Positions 1 through 14,000 are shown, counted from the first letter of the stretch. The stretch: DNA of 43,268 nucleotides from Acholeplasmatales bacterium (GCA_016280975.1 JAEEHU010000012.1:1-43268), one strand, 5' to 3'. Notes: a model not told the origin generated them from the letters alone. Translations and numbers: made by a program.

Positions 1-3000
1 ACATCTTATAGTGTAGTTGCAAATGTTAATGTTCAAAATACAAGCAATACTCCAGTTGATATGTATTTTGCGAATAGCAATGCCCCAGATACTGTATATT
101 CTAATTCAGGATTTAACTGTACTGGAAACGCAACAACTAATACAACACTTACAATGCAAGATTCATATTATGATGTAAATAATTATGTTGTGTATTATAG
201 AGGAACTGATGATGGTAATGGTCATACATATTCTAGTTTATATCTATGGAGTGCTGCAAGAAATATGACTAGTGTATCTTATACAATTACATATAGTTAT
301 ATATACGATTCAGGTTCAAGAACATCTAGTAATAGCAATACAGTTAATTCAAATAGCACTAGTATTACATTACCGACACTTACAAATGTTCAAACATTGG
401 CTGGTGGTAATAAAATAAATAGTGCGACTGTTACTTTAAACATTTCAAACTCATATAATAATTATCACTTATACATTTATAATAAAGATTCATCTTCAGT
501 TATAGCTGATTTAGGTACTGTAAGCACTTCAGGTACAACTTATAACTTAGATTTAACTCAGTATTATGGCACTAATATAGCAGTTGGATATATATATAAT
601 AATGAATTTTCAGAATATAATGGATTTAGAATATCTTCATATACATATACAGTTAATTATTATAGGGGTGTATCAAATGATACTATTTATAAAAATAGAT
701 TGTTAAACTTAGATATTAATTATACTGATGTAAGAAATGATTATTTATGTTATATTTATAAGAATTCAACTAATAATAGTACACTTCATAATAACTTCAT
801 TAAGAGTAATTTAACAATGTTTGCTCCAATCAATACATCAGGAAATGATTCAAGTCCAACTAATCCGTTTGTAAATCAATTATCTAATTCAGAAAAGATT
901 GATTTTGCAAAGGTTGTACTAAAGAATAGTAATGCTGCATTATACTATTTAATTAGTGTTAAGTGTGACACTAATGAAAAGCTTGGTGATGTATTAAAGT
1001 TAATGAGTAATGCAACTGGTGGTTATTCATTTATAGCAGATGGTATAACTAAACTAGTTAATACAAACTATAGTGGAACATCAACTGATTTAATTGATTA
1101 TTACTCAAATGTATTAAAGACATTAATTGCAACATATGTAGTTGCTGATTATAGAACTATCTATAACCAAAATGGTAATGTTTATAATACAGTTTATAGA
1201 GCATTAGTTGATAATGCTAATACAAATGCAACTGGTTCATCAACAACAGGAACATCATTTAAGAATAATATCCAATATATTAATTCAGATGGTACGTTTA
1301 CTGCAACTAAGTATGACTTATTCGTTGAATACATACTTGGTCAAGGAATAACAACATCTGGTTATGGTATATTCGCACTTGCATCATCTCGTGGTATCCA
1401 AAATGGTGCATTCATTCCAGATAATGTTGATTTAACTAAGATGGATGTAAATTATGATACTACAGCTAAAATTGGTTCAACAGATGTAATTGTATTATTA
1501 GATGATCCTGATTCATCATGGAGAGATAATACAGGTGCATCAACTCAATCAACATATGATACTTCAGATACTACATCTATTAACTATCATGTGAGAGTTG
1601 AGATGAAGCAATTAGTTAAGGCTATTTCTAATATCATATTTGAGCTTGATTTAGAATGTGATGATACAACATTATATTCATCTCAAGAACAAATTGATTA
1701 TGAAAATTATATTATTACATATTATGTATCTGAGGCATACTTAAATTACATTAAGGGTGCATCAAGTTTAGAAATATTAAATCTACTTTATGCAGATACT
1801 GCAACTTCAAATAAGGCTAAGGGAGATTCAATATCATTAACAAAGACTTATACATATTCTGAAGTAACAGTTGATTCATCTACATTTGATTCATCAAAGC
1901 ATTATACATATTCAGCTGGTACATATTCACCTGCAGCATCATATGTTGAAGGAACAAAGTATTATGAATTATCACAAATAGATGCAACAAATGCTATTAC
2001 AATCATTCCAGAAGAAACAGCATATACTGCAAACTATACTTTAAGATTTATAAAGATTGATAATTCAGTTACTACATTCGCATATAACGAAATGCGTTAT
2101 CTAACAGCAGAAAATGCAACTACATATGCAACTGCAACAAATGTTAGAGCTATTCCATATTATGGTGCAACAATCAAATTTGAGGTAACAGCTCCTAATT
2201 TACCAGACGGAATGGATTTAAAGTCATTCTTCACTATTACTGGTCAAACTAAGAACTCAACTTGGGAATTTGATTTAAATACTTCAAATAATGGTATTGT
2301 TTCTTCGGGTGTTGCATACATAGTTGTAAATGTAGATATAAGTATGAGTCAAGGAACAAAAGCCTTTGTTCTTAACTTATATGGCTCAAGAAAGACAGTT
2401 AACTTAACAAAAGAAGCTAACTCTAACAACCTAATAACTAAGTTTGGTTATGATGGTACTGATTATACATCAACACTTCAAGGTGGAAGTGATGCAGAAA
2501 GTACAATTTTATATGGTAGAGCATTCAATTACTCCGATTTAACTGAACCATATATTAAGACTACCGATGCAGCACTTGTTGATGGTAAGACATATTATGT
2601 TCAAAATGGTTCAAATGGATCATATTCATATTCTAAGGTATTATCACCAGTAGTAGATGATATAGCAACATATTATGTTCCAAATCCTGATTTCTACCTA
2701 TATGCATTTGAGATTTCTTCAAACGCAACAGTAAAGATTACTGCAACAAAAGAAATAGTAGAATATGATTTAATGAAATATACAGTAGAGTATTTAGTAA
2801 CATCTGAATCAGGTGATTCTGAAACTTATAAGCATATATTACAAGAGAATTCATATTTCGAAAATGGTCAAGCTTATGGATCATTATATAAAGATGGTGA
2901 TACAGTAGATTCTACAGGAATTCATACAGTTGACTTTATTTATAATGACGCAACAGTAGCTGGTAACCTATCAAGCTTAACTTATAGCGAATCAGCAGCT

Positions 3001-4857
3001 GATAACTATGTTGCGGTTAAGTTCAATAGAGGTTACGAACCTCAATATAGAATTAGATATGACTTATCTAACTTCTATGGAGATATAAGTAAATATACTA
3101 TATCTGAAGGTGAATATAATGTAGCAGTAACAGAACCACAAGATACATATGCCGGTATTACAATTACACTTGATGACGAAATTGAACCAGGCACATACAT
3201 GTATATATTCACATATACTAATAGTGGTGAGTGGACAGCAGAAGGAACATATGTTGCATTAGCTGATGATGCTGAATTTGATGAAAACGAAACATATTAT
3301 ATCTTGCAAAATGGAGAATATACAGTTCGTGCTGTAACAGCAGCTACATTCGCAAGATTAAAGTCTCGTTTATTTACATATCAAATGGGAACTGGTTCAA
3401 CCTATACAAGAACTTATAACTTCCCTGCACTATATATCATTAAGGACTTCGCAACTGATGCATTATTCCATAAGTTGACATTCCTTGATGAATCAGTCGT
3501 ATTAGGTGGTACAGCAACAGTTATGTTACCTACAACACCTATTAGTGCTGGTGCGGCTAATACAGATAGTGATGCTATTCCATATAGTACAGTATTCAGT
3601 CAAGTAAATGATATTGTAATTAACCCTAACTCAATTGAGTATTCTGATTCAGCACAAGCTCCATCAGTAACTGATTACTATACAGTTGGTACAGTTTCTG
3701 ATACAGACCTTGAATATTATGCTCCAACAATTAAAGTTGAGGATAATGCACAAGTATTTAAGTATACAACATTAACTAAACTTCGTAGATATGGTGATAA
3801 AGAAGTAAATCCACAAACAGAGAAGGATAGTGAAATATTATCTACAAGAGATGATATGTTACTATATATTCCATTCGCTACAGGAAGTGGAACAACAACA
3901 TCATATGAAGTATTCCTAGTTTTAGTTGATTCTAATATGAATTGGAAGAAAGTATATCCAAGATTATTTAATGGTGATACAACAGATGCATCATCACTAA
4001 TTCATACATATACTTCGACATTCAATACTTTAGCAGCAGAAAAGAATCCATCATTAACTACATTCTCATATGATTTAGAAAATGATGGAACCGCTGAAAC
4101 TTATACAATAGCAAGCTTCGCAGGAAGCACTGATATAACTGATGAAAATAATAAGAATATATCACTTTACATGGATTATATCGGTACACCACTTCAAGAT
4201 CACTTCTGGTATATCTCTTACGTAGTATTCTCTGAATATTACTTAAGTAAGGGAATGACAGATAAGAATAATGATGGTGTTGATGATTTAGGTGCTGTAA
4301 GATATTATCATATCTCAATTGTCGACGCATCTAACACAGTTTACTTCGATATTTCACTATACGCTCCTGAGGATTTAGATCTAAATGAAATTTACTTAAC
4401 AATTTCAGAAAATCTATATGATGGCGTAACTCCAACAGGTTCAGCTCAAATAAGCTGTTACTTAGAGAAGTGCTATGATGAGAATAATGATCCAATCCAT
4501 GGTACAAAAACAGATGATTCAGGATTAGTATTATATCAATTAAGAGTTAATTATAGTATGGCGGCCATGCCGGCGGGCTACTTCACGTTCTATGTAGATT
4601 TACCAAATGGTTATGGTGCAATATGCTATACAAGTAAAGAGAATAAATTAGATAAGACAACCGCTCCAGGTAGCTCAAATACAAAGTCATTCTTACCACA
4701 TACAACAATCATTCCAATTACAGTTGGATTAAGAATTCTTGTAAGTGAATTAACTGGTGCAGATACATCAGTATGGGCAGTTAATACTTCAGACTTATAT
4801 ACTAGACAAGTAGATTATAAGGGTGAAGAGCCAACTAACAATGCTAATAATGGCTAA
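1..4857 (+). CDS. Very large Asn/Thr/Tyr-rich putative secreted or surface protein, 5' truncated by the window start
   Basis: Frame is open from base 1 (TSYSVVANVNVQNTSNTPVDM...) through the listed ORF at 61 to TAA at 4857; low-complexity extracellular-like composition; no family recognised. Confidence 0.8.
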   Translation, partial: TSYSVVANVNVQNTSNTPVDMYFANSNAPDTVYSNSGFNCTGNATTNTTLTMQDSYYDVNNYVVYYRGTDDGNGHTYSSLYLWSAARNMTSVSYTITYSYIYDSGSRTSSNSNTVNSNSTSITLPTLTNVQTLAGGNKINSATVTLNISNSYNNYHLYIYNKDSSSVIADLGTVSTSGTTYNLDLTQYYGTNIAVGYIYNNEFSEYNGFRISSYTYTVNYYRGVSNDTIYKNRLLNLDINYTDVRNDYLCYIYKNSTNNSTLHNNFIKSNLTMFAPINTSGNDSSPTNPFVNQLSNSEKIDFAKVVLKNSNAALYYLISVKCDTNEKLGDVLKLMSNATGGYSFIADGITKLVNTNYSGTSTDLIDYYSNVLKTLIATYVVADYRTIYNQNGNVYNTVYRALVDNANTNATGSSTTGTSFKNNIQYINSDGTFTATKYDLFVEYILGQGITTSGYGIFALASSRGIQNGAFIPDNVDLTKMDVNYDTTAKIGSTDVIVLLDDPDSSWRDNTGASTQSTYDTSDTTSINYHVRVEMKQLVKAISNIIFELDLECDDTTLYSSQEQIDYENYIITYYVSEAYLNYIKGASSLEILNLLYADTATSNKAKGDSISLTKTYTYSEVTVDSSTFDSSKHYTYSAGTYSPAASYVEGTKYYELSQIDATNAITIIPEETAYTANYTLRFIKIDNSVTTFAYNEMRYLTAENATTYATATNVRAIPYYGATIKFEVTAPNLPDGMDLKSFFTITGQTKNSTWEFDLNTSNNGIVSSGVAYIVVNVDISMSQGTKAFVLNLYGSRKTVNLTKEANSNNLITKFGYDGTDYTSTLQGGSDAESTILYGRAFNYSDLTEPYIKTTDAALVDGKTYYVQNGSNGSYSYSKVLSPVVDDIATYYVPNPDFYLYAFEISSNATVKITATKEIVEYDLMKYTVEYLVTSESGDSETYKHILQENSYFENGQAYGSLYKDGDTVDSTGIHTVDFIYNDATVAGNLSSLTYSESAADNYVAVKFNRGYEPQYRIRYDLSNFYGDISKYTISEGEYNVAVTEPQDTYAGITITLDDEIEPGTYMYIFTYTNSGEWTAEGTYVALADDAEFDENETYYILQNGEYTVRAVTAATFARLKSRLFTYQMGTGSTYTRTYNFPALYIIKDFATDALFHKLTFLDESVVLGGTATVMLPTTPISAGAANTDSDAIPYSTVFSQVNDIVINPNSIEYSDSAQAPSVTDYYTVGTVSDTDLEYYAPTIKVEDNAQVFKYTTLTKLRRYGDKEVNPQTEKDSEILSTRDDMLLYIPFATGSGTTTSYEVFLVLVDSNMNWKKVYPRLFNGDTTDASSLIHTYTSTFNTLAAEKNPSLTTFSYDLENDGTAETYTIASFAGSTDITDENNKNISLYMDYIGTPLQDHFWYISYVVFSEYYLSKGMTDKNNDGVDDLGAVRYYHISIVDASNTVYFDISLYAPEDLDLNEIYLTISENLYDGVTPTGSAQISCYLEKCYDENNDPIHGTKTDDSGLVLYQLRVNYSMAAMPAGYFTFYVDLPNGYGAICYTSKENKLDKTTAPGSSNTKSFLPHTTIIPITVGLRILVSELTGADTSVWAVNTSDLYTRQVDYKGEEPTNNANNG

Positions 4858-4878
4858 TTTAAAATCTTAACAAATAAA

Positions 4879-4927
4879 AGAGTAATTCGAAGCGCTAATT
4901 GAGAGTGTTAGAATTGCTCTTTTTTTG
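4879..4927 (+). terminator. Intrinsic terminator after the first surface-protein gene
   Basis: AGAGTAATTC ... GAATTGCTCT stem followed by TTTTTTT. Confidence 0.8.
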
Positions 4928-4984
4928 ATGCTAATCGTATTTATGATTAATTTACTATAGAAGAAGTAAAACGCGTTTAAAACG

Positions 4985-5033
4985 AAAAATAAGGGCTATT
5001 CCATATATCGTAATAGATTTAGGAATAACCCTT
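4985..5033 (-). terminator. Intrinsic terminator of the convergent 3074-aa gene
   Basis: AAGGGCTATTCC ... GGAATAACCCTT inverted repeat; on the minus strand followed by ATTTTTCGTTTT. Confidence 0.7.
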
Positions 5034-5056
5034 GTTTTATTTCTAAGATAGTATTA

Positions 5057-8000
5057 TTAAATTGTAATCTTGAATGTTATAGTTAATAATGGTCTAACTG
5101 AGCAGATGTCAACGTATCCATCTCTTCCGACATCGTTGCAAGAATCTAGTCCAGTAGAAGCCATAAATGAAACCCATAAGCCTAAGTCGACATCATAGAA
5201 ATAATCTTTTAACCACCAGTCTTCTGCTATTTGATTTGCATCTATTACGCTTTGATATGTAGTGTAAGTTGCTTCATCAAGAAGAGTTATTGAATCATTT
5301 CCATATGTTGTTACTAATCCTTCAACAACTGTTTTAATTGTTGAAGTTTCATAATCTATAGCAGATCCATCGGTGTCATATTCGATTTGATTTCCAATTG
5401 CTGTTTTACTTAATAATGTATAAGTAGAAGTCGAATTAACACTATCTATTGATGGGTCGTCTAGTATTATCCATGAATAAGTTCCATACTCGATTGTTTC
5501 AAGATATGTTGGCATTGTAATAGAGTTATAATTTTCTCCATATAAATTATCGATTATAACAACTTTAACTGGGCTATCGTTAATATAATCTGGAATTATT
5601 ATATCAGTTGAACTTGTAAATGAACCATCTTTAATTCCAACTTTATAATAACCTGTCATTTCAGTTAAATCAAACTTAGTTGATAAGTTATTATTTCCAT
5701 CATAACAAGCATATAAATGAGTATTAGTTGCATTTACATCTAATATTGTAACTTGAGTTGTTAGATTAATATCTGAATACCAAGTAACATTTGCTATAGA
5801 TTGTAATGCATAGCTTGATGTTGAAGTATTGTATTTTTCAGTAACAGTACTTGAAGCTGTTCCATCATTATAGTGATATGTTATGTCAATTGTCTTTAAG
5901 TTGAAATAGAAGTCAATATAAGATGAACCATCACCTAAAATTGGAAGTTCATATTTGCCATTATTAGGTCCATCTTCTGTAATTGGAGTAGCAGTCACAC
6001 CATTTACTTTGACATCTGTTAATTCATAACCAGTTTGAGCAGCTGGTGCACTAATGTATACTGCTTCACCAGACACACCATCGTGTTCTACTGTTGGTAT
6101 AGAAGTATAATAATCATCTGCATAATTTTGAAGTTTTGTATTGATTGCGTAATCAATATCGGTTTTTGCTGTAAAGTATGCATAATATGCACCAGAATTA
6201 TTAGCTACTGTTTCAGTGGCGTTAGTTGAGTATTGTAATCCATTATGTGTCCAATAAGCAAAGTCATAACCAGTTGCAGGAGTAGCAGTTATAGTCCATG
6301 TGTCATTACCATTATCAGTCTTAGAAACTGTTCCCTGTCCATTGTTAGGTGTTTCAGATACCTGAACTACGATTCCTGACATAGACCATCTTGCTTCATA
6401 TGAAGTATTCATTCCACTGAATGAATTCATAGTTACAAGTCTTTCGAATGTTTGAGCATAAGTTAATGTTAATTCAGTTCCTGATTCTACTTGATTAGCA
6501 CCGCTATACCAACCTGTCCAGTTGTAGTCTGCATTATTTGTTACAGCTGTTAATGTTAATCCGTTAGTTACTATATCGAATGACTTAGTTATTGATAATC
6601 CATTTTCTTCAGGATTACGAGATATTGGCATAATCTCTGGATCAATCCATAATGCATAAATATACTTTGTGCTAACTGGAGCTTCTAAGCTACATGTATA
6701 TGAAATTGTTTCACCACTTACTAAGTCTCTTGTATTATTAATTGAATCCCACCAACCAGCAAATGTGTAAGTATTGTTAGCTGGCATTGTATAAGTGATT
6801 GTAGAACCACTAATAGAAGGAGTAGCAGTTGATGTTACATTGACATCACTATAAGTGATTGTTATTTGATTGTTTTCATCCTCTGTATATCCAAGTAGCT
6901 TATTTGAAACAATTACATTATTTGCAATGAATCTTGCAACGAAAATTGTATCAGTATCTGGCATTTGTGTTTGATATGTTGCATTTGAACTTACTAATGC
7001 ATTATCAACATACCAACCATTGAATATATTACCAGTAGTAGGAGTAGCAGTTAATGTTACATTATTTCCTGCAACATACTTACCATTTAAGCTATTAACA
7101 TTACCAAGTGTCGTATCATTTGATTGAGTTAATACTCTTACCCATCTTGCTTCATATATGATAGATGAGGCAGGCATGTTAAATGTATATATTAATGAAG
7201 ATGATACCTTACTATCATTTGATGTATCATACCAACCAATGAATGTATAACCATTATTAGTTGTTGCTGTTAATGTAACAGAAGTATTCGCTGATACAGC
7301 TATAGCATTATTTGCTGTTGCACCATAAACATTAGATGATACAGAACCCTTAGTTGAGCTTTCTGTTCTATATGTTAATGTGTAAGCAAAATACTTAGCC
7401 TTGTAAACAACAGTATCAGTAGTTAATGTAAATGTTAATGCTGGATCTGCTTGGATGAATTGATCATTTGAATTATACCAGCCTAAGAATGAGTATCCAA
7501 TGTTAGCTGTTGCTGTAAATGTTACTTCATCGCCTACAACCTTACTTGACATATTAGATGTAACACTTCCTGGAGCGTTAGATTCTTCATTATTTAAGTA
7601 AGTTTGATATGTTGTATTTGAAGGAGTAAATCCTGCATATAATACTATATTAGCTGGAGTAGTAGTATCAATAGTTGTAACTGCTGTTCCAGAGTAGCTA
7701 TCTAAATGGAATCCATCAAATCTATATGTATATGCTATTAGGTTAACTAAATTAATAGTTCCTTCATTATAGTTATAATAATATGTTGTTGGATTTAAAT
7801 TCTTATTAGTTACTAAGTTAGATTGAATATTATAATTATAAGTTATTGTATATTCTTCTAATTCCCACTTAGCATAAATTGTCTTATTAGCTGTTATATT
7901 TTCAATATCAGTTATTTGATTTGAATAATTTCCGGCATTATATGTTTGATACCAACCCTTAAATTCATAATAAGTCTTTGATGGAGCTTTTAATTCAAGT

Positions 8001-11000
8001 CTATCATAGTATGTTAATGTACTTACGTTATCAGTATCATTTGTTCCACCATCTAGAACATATGTGATTTGATATTCATTATATGTCCAGTTAGCATATA
8101 CTTCTATATCACCAACTGAGTGAGCAGGAATAGTTGTAATTGAAGTTCCACCAATAGAACCAGTTGTCCAACCATTAAATGTTGCCTCTGTTGCATTAGT
8201 TGGAGTTGGAAGTGTTATAGTATTACTTTCAACTGTGAATGTAGTAGTAGATGATACTGTAGCATCATGTAAATTAGAATATGTAACATTATATGTATTT
8301 AAGCTTGAATGAGCTACAACTAATAAATCAAATGTGTTTTCTATTTGTGTAGCAGTTGCATTATTAGTTGCATTTGACATATTGATTTCAGTTACAACTG
8401 TATTAGATGTACCAAGTGTCCAACCTTCAAAGCTATAACCATTATCAACTGCTATAACTAAATCACCTAAATCAAGTGGAGTAGTCTTTAATACTGTACT
8501 TGTGATAGTAGTAGTATTGTTAGGGTTTGTTGCACTTTGAAGCTCTGTTGGAATATCGTATGTAATATTGAATGTTAACACAACTTCAATGATTTCAAAT
8601 GTAACATTTTTACTGCCTGTATAGTTACCAATACCAGTTATAGTTACTGTTGCTGTACCTATATCAGTGTTATCTGAATAAGAAAGAGTATAATCAACAC
8701 CATTAGTTAATGTGTGGTTGTTATGTGTAACAGTGAAATTAGTAGGTGTAATTTGATTACCTGTATATGCTTGATTTGAAATAGGAGATACAGTAGCATC
8801 TGCTATATCTAAGCTATTAATATCAAATGTTACTTGTCTTGAACCTGTATAGTTATTAGTACCACTTATTGTTGCTGTATAAGTATCAACTGCTTGTAAA
8901 GTTTTATCATATTGAACTGCATAATCAGTTGGAGCAAGTAAATTGTTGTTTCTTTCAGTATCAATTATTGTGATAGTAGGAGTAATAACTGAACCTGTGT
9001 AGTCATAATCAGGAATACTAATTGTTATTACATAATTATTTAAGCTATCTTGCTTACTTAAATCCTTAGGTAGGATTGTGAAGTTAGCTGTTGTCTCTCC
9101 ACCAAAGTCACCTTTACCCTTTATTGTAGCAACTGCTAAATTAGGGTTATTAGTTGTATTTGATGCATTTATATTATTTGTATAAGTAACTGTATAATCA
9201 GTATTTACTGTTAAAGGATTAGAGTTATGTGTAATTGTAAGTGCTGGAGTTACAGCTGAACCAGTAAATGCTTGGTTAAGAATTGCTGCAATGTCTGCAT
9301 CACTTATTTCATATAGATAAACTCTAAATGTTACATCTTTTGTATTTCCGTAGTTATTTATACCTGTGATAGTAACTGTTGCATTACCAGAAGAAGTATT
9401 TCCTGTATAAGATAATGTATAATCAGTATCCTTTACTAAAGTAGTAGTACCATCAGTTACTGTTGGCTTTGGAGTAAGAGGTGAGCCCTCATACTTCATA
9501 TCTGCAATTTCGGATACAGTAGCTGATGCTATTGATTTAGGATCAATAGTAAAGTTCTTAGTTATTGTACCAGTATAGTTACCCTTACCTGTAATAGTAA
9601 TAGTAGCAGTACCAGCATCTACATTATTTGAATATGAAACAGTATAATCAGTGTTATTAATTAATGGATTTAATAAATTATTTTGATTAACTACTATTTC
9701 ACTATTTAATACAGTTATTGCTGAACCTGTATAAGTTTTATTTGAAATATCACCAACTGTGATATCTGCTGATGCTATATCCTTTGCAACAATTGTGAAT
9801 GTTACTTGCTTAGAGTTCTTGAAATCACCAATACCTGTAACAGTAATTGTTGCAGTACCAACATTTGTATTTGATGTTGCTGATACAGTATAGTCTGTAC
9901 CCTTAACTAAAGGGTTAGCTCTAGATTCATGAGTGATTACTAAATCAGGAAGTATAGCAGTACCAGTATATGTTTGATCTGCTATAGCTTGGATTTCTGT
10001 ATCGTTTATATCATATACATTCTTATTGATTGTAAATTGTAAATTAGTTGAACCTGTGAAGTTAATTCCACTGAACCAAATATAATAATTACCTGGTTCA
10101 ATAGGATCCTTTGTAACAACAGGAGTAGATCTATCTGTATACCAAATAGTGAATTCAGAATTATCAAGCACTGTTGTTCCTAACTTAATTACTGGTGTAA
10201 TTGTTATAGGTTGACCATTTATTGTTTCTTGGTATGCTGACTCAACATTTTCAAATGTTAATACATTAATATTAAGCTTATTGATTGTCCATGTTACATC
10301 AATAGTAGAATCATTTGTATCTAACCACCTAGTATTTAGAGTATCCTTTAATGCTAATGTTACTTGATAATTACCAGCATTAGTTTGAGCATAAGTAGGA
10401 TCATCTAACTCATAATCTAAATTAGCTGCGATTACTGGTGCTTTAGGAGTTGCATCATAATATACACTTTGAAGTGTTGGAGTTGCAATTTGCTTTTTAT
10501 TAATAGTAAATGTAGTAGTTCTACTACCAGTGAAATTACCTATACCTGTAATAGTAATAGTAGCAGTACCAGCATTTATATTATTTGTATAAGTAATAGT
10601 GTAATCAGTATCCTCTGTTAATTCTGTTGAATTATGAGATACTGTAATTGCTGGAGTTATAGCTGAACCAGTATATGTTTGATCTGCTACACTTGATATT
10701 GTAATAGAAGCATCAGTAACAGAAAGTGGTAGGATTTCAAATGTTACATTTTTAGTTCCTACATAGCTACCCATACCAATTATTTGAATTGTTGCAGTAC
10801 CAACATTTGTATTATTAGAGTAGTTACCAATTGTATAATGAGTTCCTAATACTAGTGTACTTGATTCAAATGTAACAGTAGGAGTAGGCTCGATAGCTGA
10901 ACCAGTATAAGTTTGATTTGCGACAGTTACTGTTGCACTACTTATATTATATTCATCAGCTGTTACTGTAAATTGATGCTCGTAAGTTCCATCTAAGTTA

Positions 11001-14000
11001 ACACCATTTGTAATATGTAAGATATAAGTTCCTACATCTTCTAATGATGCAATTATTGCTGATGGGTCAAGAGCAGTAGTAATATAGATATTAAATTCAC
11101 TATTATCTAATACTACATTATTAAATGTAATAACAGGAGTAACATCTATTGGACTTCCTGTCTTAGCATAATTATCATCAAGTCCTGTTATAACTGCATC
11201 ATCTAAGCTTGCTTGATTAATTGTCCAGTCAACGTCAATTGTTGCATTATTTGTTGTAGCCCACTTAGTATTTGATGTATCAGTTAATACTAAAGTTACT
11301 TGATATGTAGCAGCATTTGTTTGAGTGTATGCTGGATTATTAAGCTCAAAGTCATTAGATGTAATAGTTGGTGCTTGAGCAGTTGCATTATAAGTTACAC
11401 TTTCAAGAGTAGGTGTAGCTATTTCTTTTTTGTTTATTGTAAAGTTTTTGATAGTAGAACTTCTGAAATTACCTATACCTGTAATAGTAACCTTTGCAGT
11501 ACCTGCATTTATATTATTTTCATATGTTAATTCATAATCAGTATCTTTTACTAATGTATGTGTACCAAGAGTAACTGTAATATTAGGTGTTATTGCAGAA
11601 CCTGTATATGTTTGAGCTTCAATATTAGATACTGTGATAGATGCATCATAAATATCTAATTTAGAAATTGTTGTAGTTACATATTTGCCTTGTGGTGAAT
11701 CAATGTGATTTGAATCACCCATGATATAGTAGTAAATTGTATAATCACGAGGAGCATTTCCTGTTGGAATAGTAGTAGAATAGTTATCTTGATTATCTAG
11801 TGAATAATAGATATCTCCACCTATAGCTTCTGGACTATTTACAATTAGCGCTTGATTCTCCATAGTATAAACAAGATTTGTGCCCTCTGGCTCAGTTTGA
11901 TAATCAGATTGAGCCTTAGCAATTGTTACAGTTATACTATCTATTTCAGATGATTCATGATCAGTATCTGCATCAATATAGAAGTAAACTGTATATTCGT
12001 CTGCATTTGTTCTAGTTGGAATAGTAGTTGTAAATCCACTTTCCTCAGATAATGAGTATTTAATAGAACCACAAGAAGTAGTACCTCCTGTAACTAGTTC
12101 TTGAGCACTGCCGTTATAAATTAATTCATTAGCTTCAGGTAATGTATCGAATGTAGCTATTGGCTTTAATATAACAACATCTACATATGCAACATCAACA
12201 TCATTGTAATTTTCATCACCTTGAATGAAATAGTATACTCTATATTTTCCAGCTAGTTTTTTTGTAGGAATAGTCTCTTCATAAACTCCAACTTCAGTTA
12301 GAGAGTACTTAAATGTTCCGGCATTTGTTGTACCTGGAGTAATTAACTCTAAATCATCACCATTTTCTCTTAAATTCTCTTTAGGAGTTGGTGCTGTATA
12401 TGTTGGATTTGCCTTTACGATATTAAATATAAGTGTTAATTCACCACTAAAGTTACCCTTACCAGTAATAGTAATAGTAGCTTCACCAATTGCTATATTA
12501 TTTGCATAAGCGATTGTGTAATCAGTATCAAGAACTAAATCATTAGTATCCCATGATAAAGATACACTTGGTTGTATTTCTTGACTAGTGTAAGGTTTAT
12601 CGCTATCATCAAAACTTGAAATCAATGTATCATCAAGTTCTTTAGGATTAATAACGAACTCATAAGTCTTATCTTCAGTAGAATCGTCATTCCAACAAGT
12701 ATTTGTCTTATCAGTAAGTGAAATAGTAACTGTGTAATTACCAGCATCAGTTTTTACATTATTTGTAATAGTATAATCGTCAGATTCTGCTAAATCATAA
12801 GTTACGTTTTCTCCGTTGTTATATGTATAAGCCATATTAGATGGAGCAGGGATTTCAATTTGTTTTTGGTTAATAACAAATACGAATTCTTTATCTTCTG
12901 TAGTACCATCGCTCCACTTAGTATTTGTTTTATCCTTTAGTGAAACAGTTACTGTGTACTCACCAGCATCAGTTTTTACATTATTTGTAATAGTATAATC
13001 GTCAGATTCAACTAACTCATATGTGATTTCTTCGCCAGTATAAGTATATGTAGCTGTAGGAGCTATAGGAGCTTCAATTTCTCTAGGATTAATAACAAAT
13101 GCGAATGTCTTATCCTCTGTAGTACCATCGCTCCACTTAGTATTGTTCTTATCCTTTAGTGAAACGATTACTGTATATGTACCTGCATCAGTCTTCTTAT
13201 TATTAGTAATAGTATAATAATCAGACTCAGCAAGTTCATATGTTAATTCACTACCTGTATAAGTATAAGTTGCAGTTGATGCAGAAGGAGCTTCAATCTC
13301 CTTTGGATTGATAGTGAATGTATATGTCTTATCCTCAGTTGTATTATCACTCCAACAAGTATTTGTCTTATCAGTAAGCGAAATAGTAACTTGATAAGTA
13401 TCCGCATCAGTCTTCTTATTATTAGTAATAGTATAATAGCTTGATTCAACTAAATCATAAGTTATTTCACTACCTGTGTAAGTATATGCCATATTTGATG
13501 GGGCAGGTATTTCTATTTTCTTTTGAGTAATATTGAATTCAATTGATTTAGAATCCTTATAATTACCCTTACCAGTAATAGTAACTGTACCCTTACCAGC
13601 ATTTATATTATCACCATAAGTGATATCATAATCAGTTGCGTTAAGTCCCTGAACAGTTATATCTGGAGTAAGCTTGCTTCCTGAATATACCTGATCTGGA
13701 ATAGCAGCTATTGTTGCGATATCAGTAATTGATTTTCTACCAATTGTATATTGATATCTTAAATCATTACTATTTCCACTTGTAGCCCACTTATAATTTA
13801 TAGTATCTACTAAATGAATAAGAGCTTCATAAGTACCAGCATTAGTTTGTGTATTTTCAGATATTTGATATAGTTGGTTATCGGCAACTGTATAAGTTAT
13901 AGCCGCGCCAGTATAATCAAATGAGTTATTACCTGGGTCTGGTTCTAATACACCCTTCTTATCAATAGTAAATGTATATTTTATATCTTCGCTATTTTTA

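Noticed and set aside
4058-4330. Minus-strand 90-aa ORF
   Set aside because: Lies antisense inside the first large surface-protein gene; no plausible domain or RBS.
6035-6229. Plus-strand ORFs (also 11300-11530) and the minus-strand 13243-13449 ORF in the giant gene
   Set aside because: Antisense or out-of-frame by-products of the repetitive 3074-aa coding region.
12640-13520. Possible CRISPR-like regular repeat
   Set aside because: Periodicity of about 215-220 bp is in frame and encodes protein repeats; no short direct repeat/spacer structure.
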